Shown one piece after another: positions 14,069 to 15,349 of a stretch of 15,349 nucleotides of DNA (its first letter is position 1; each line of letters starts with the position of its first letter). The stretch covers positions 1-15,349 of the forward strand of contig BTRA01000074.1 of the NCBI GenBank assembly GCA_036986155.1, written 5' to 3'. The translations under genes were made by a program, and so were the position numbers. Under the pieces are notes generated by a model. It was given only the letters and a program-made list of their open reading frames with translations, was not told where the DNA came from and made no database searches. The DNA is from JACZXQ01 sp036986155. Its GTDB lineage: Bacteria; Gemmatimonadota; Gemmatimonadetes; Longimicrobiales; Gaopeijiaceae.

Positions 14069-15349
14069 ATGGGAATGTTGAGGAAGCTGGTACCGGTCGA
14101 GCGCGACGAGTTGGGGCCCGTCCTGCTAGCAACCGCATACGGGTTCTGCATTCTTCTCAGCTACTACATCTTGCGCCCAGTGAGGGACGAGATCAGCTCG
14201 GCGGATCGCGGCAATCTCCAGATCCTGTGGACCGCAGTCTTCGTCGTAATGCTGATCGCGGTCCCGATTTACTCCTCGACGGTTTCACGCTACTCGAGGG
14301 GTGTCTTCATCCCACTTGCGAACCGCTTCTTCGCATCGAACCTGCTCGCCTTTTACGCCGTCCTGGTCCTGCTTCCGGAAACGGCCAGGCCGTGGATCGA
14401 CCGTGTGTTCTACGTGTGGGCGAGCGTATTCGCCCTCTTCGTCGTCACGGTTTTCTGGGGCTTCATCGCGGATCTGTTCCGCAACCCGCAAGGGAGGCGC
14501 CTCTTCGGGTTCATCGCGGTCGGATCATCATTGGGCGGCATCGCTGGGTCGCTCATCACGGCCTCTGCTTCGGAACTCCTCCCTGCCTTCAGTTTGCTGC
14601 TTGTCGCCATTGTGCCTCTCGAGGGCGCCGCCTTCTTCGCCAAAGCCCTCCACCGGAGCTCGGGTGACGAGCACACCCCGCTCAGGAAAGAGGGTACGCA
14701 ATTGATCGCCGGAGACTCGTTCAGCGGGATTCGTACGGTATTCCAGTCACCGTACCTCCTGAAGATCGCCGGCTACCTCACCCTGATGACGTTCGCATCT
14801 ACCGTGCTCTACTTCCAGCAAGCGGAGTTGATCCGGGATGCCTTCGCCGACCGCGCCGCGCGTACGGCTTTTTACGCAAGAATCGACCTGGCGGTCAACG
14901 TGCTCACGATCCTCACTCAAGGTTTGCTGGCCGCCCACGTCATCAGAAAGATCGGCGTCGCGCTCAGCCTCGCGTTACTGCCGGCGTTGACGCTCTTGGG
15001 GTTCATATCGCTCGGCGTGTACCCCCTGCTCGCCGTGCTGGTCGTCTTCCAGGTGCTATACCGGACCGGGCGTTACGGCATCACGCGGCCGGCGCGGGAG
15101 GTGCTGTTCACCGTGGTCAGCCGCGAGGAGCGCTATAAGTCGAAGGCATTCATCGACGCTGCGGTGTACAGAGGCGGCGACCTGGTGAGCGGTTGGATCT
15201 ACACAGGACTCGCCGCCGTCGGCCTGTCGCTCGGAGCGATTGCCCTGGTCGCCGTACCGCTGGCAGGCTTGTGGGCGGGCGTAGGTTTCCTAGTGGGACG
15301 TCAGCAAGAGGAACTCCTGACCACAGCCACATCCGACGAGGCCAAGACC
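14069..15349 (+). CDS. ATP/ADP-translocase-like (TLC/COG3202) membrane carrier, 3' end beyond window
   Basis: An open frame of 427 codons runs to the window edge without a stop. It encodes a multi-spanning membrane protein with the nucleotide-carrier family signature YYILRPVRDEI at 32-42. The C-terminal signature begins RPAREVLFTVVSREERYKSK at about 340-359 and continues FIDAAVYRGGD. About ten or more hydrophobic segments are visible in between, e.g. LWTAVFVVMLIAVPIY and VWASVFALFVVTVFWGF. Obligate intracellular bacteria and plastids use true members to exchange ATP for ADP; free-living bacteria carry related proteins of unknown substrate, often annotated as MFS transporters. The start is taken as the second of three close ATGs (14063, 14069, 14075), because AAGGGA lies 5 nt before it. 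Probably only a short C-terminal tail is missing. It is 39 bp downstream of the aldo/keto reductase gene and may be co-transcribed. Confidence 0.78.
   Translation, partial: MGMLRKLVPVERDELGPVLLATAYGFCILLSYYILRPVRDEISSADRGNLQILWTAVFVVMLIAVPIYSSTVSRYSRGVFIPLANRFFASNLLAFYAVLVLLPETARPWIDRVFYVWASVFALFVVTVFWGFIADLFRNPQGRRLFGFIAVGSSLGGIAGSLITASASELLPAFSLLLVAIVPLEGAAFFAKALHRSSGDEHTPLRKEGTQLIAGDSFSGIRTVFQSPYLLKIAGYLTLMTFASTVLYFQQAELIRDAFADRAARTAFYARIDLAVNVLTILTQGLLAAHVIRKIGVALSLALLPALTLLGFISLGVYPLLAVLVVFQVLYRTGRYGITRPAREVLFTVVSREERYKSKAFIDAAVYRGGDLVSGWIYTGLAAVGLSLGAIALVAVPLAGLWAGVGFLVGRQQEELLTTATSDEAKT

Noticed and set aside
13771..14667. 298-codon plus-strand frame spanning the aldo/keto reductase end and the carrier start
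   Set aside because: It overlaps two genes with clear motifs in other frames, and its composition is Arg-rich and domain-free.
1..15349. CRISPR array, tRNA/rRNA genes, insertion sequences, phage or defence genes
   Set aside because: I saw no regularly spaced repeats, tRNA-like clover-leaf, transposase or integrase motifs, or known defence domains on either strand.

Overview
This is a GC-rich bacterial chromosomal segment (by eye about 60% or more) with tightly packed genes and no tRNA, rRNA, CRISPR array, transposase, integrase or phage gene. The GC-rich codon use, the long-form IspH, the LemA/DUF2207 pair, the Tat-exported aldo/keto reductase and the ATP/ADP-translocase-like carrier would fit a free-living Gemmatimonadota-like or similar Gram-negative bacterium. 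That placement is a guess; no marker gene here settles it.

Left block (1-4850, minus strand): an apparent operon read right to left. It begins with a promoter-like pair (TTGACC / TACCCT, 17-bp spacing) at 4820-4848. A small GAF-domain protein of the free-methionine-(R)-sulfoxide-reductase type follows, then a LACTB2-like metallo-beta-lactamase-fold hydrolase, then glycolate oxidase subunits GlcD, GlcE and GlcF. GlcF is cut off by the left window edge. Spacing is tight (17 bp, 4 bp, a 4-bp overlap), so the genes are probably co-transcribed. The core function is oxidation of glycolate to glyoxylate with electrons passed to the respiratory chain; the GAF protein may repair or sense oxidised methionine.

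Middle block (4875-9123): an M42 metallo-aminopeptidase and FxsA form a translationally coupled minus-strand pair. ispH, the last step of the MEP isoprenoid pathway, is transcribed divergently from fxsA. It converges on lpdA (dihydrolipoyl dehydrogenase), which has no other 2-oxoacid dehydrogenase genes beside it.

Right block (9124-15349, plus strand): a 285-bp divergent intergenic region carries an 8-bp-stem hairpin and a promoter-like pair. It leads into lemA, a GNAT-like protein of the YghO type and a DUF2207 membrane protein with a polyglycine tail. LemA and DUF2207 proteins are commonly neighbours; here the acyltransferase-like gene sits between them and is coupled to the DUF2207 gene. 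A Tat-signal aldo/keto reductase and an ATP/ADP-translocase-like (TLC/COG3202) multi-spanning carrier follow. The carrier runs off the right edge.

Most of the window is ordinary housekeeping and accessory metabolism. I found no convincing new defence or mobile system. The points most worth a second look are the lemA / YghO-like / DUF2207 cassette, the YghO-like protein as a possible N-acyltransferase related to bacterial ceramide synthases, the fRMsr-like protein lacking its resolving cysteine, the 15-codon leader ORF coupled to glcF, and the paired palindromes in the leader of the glycolate operon.
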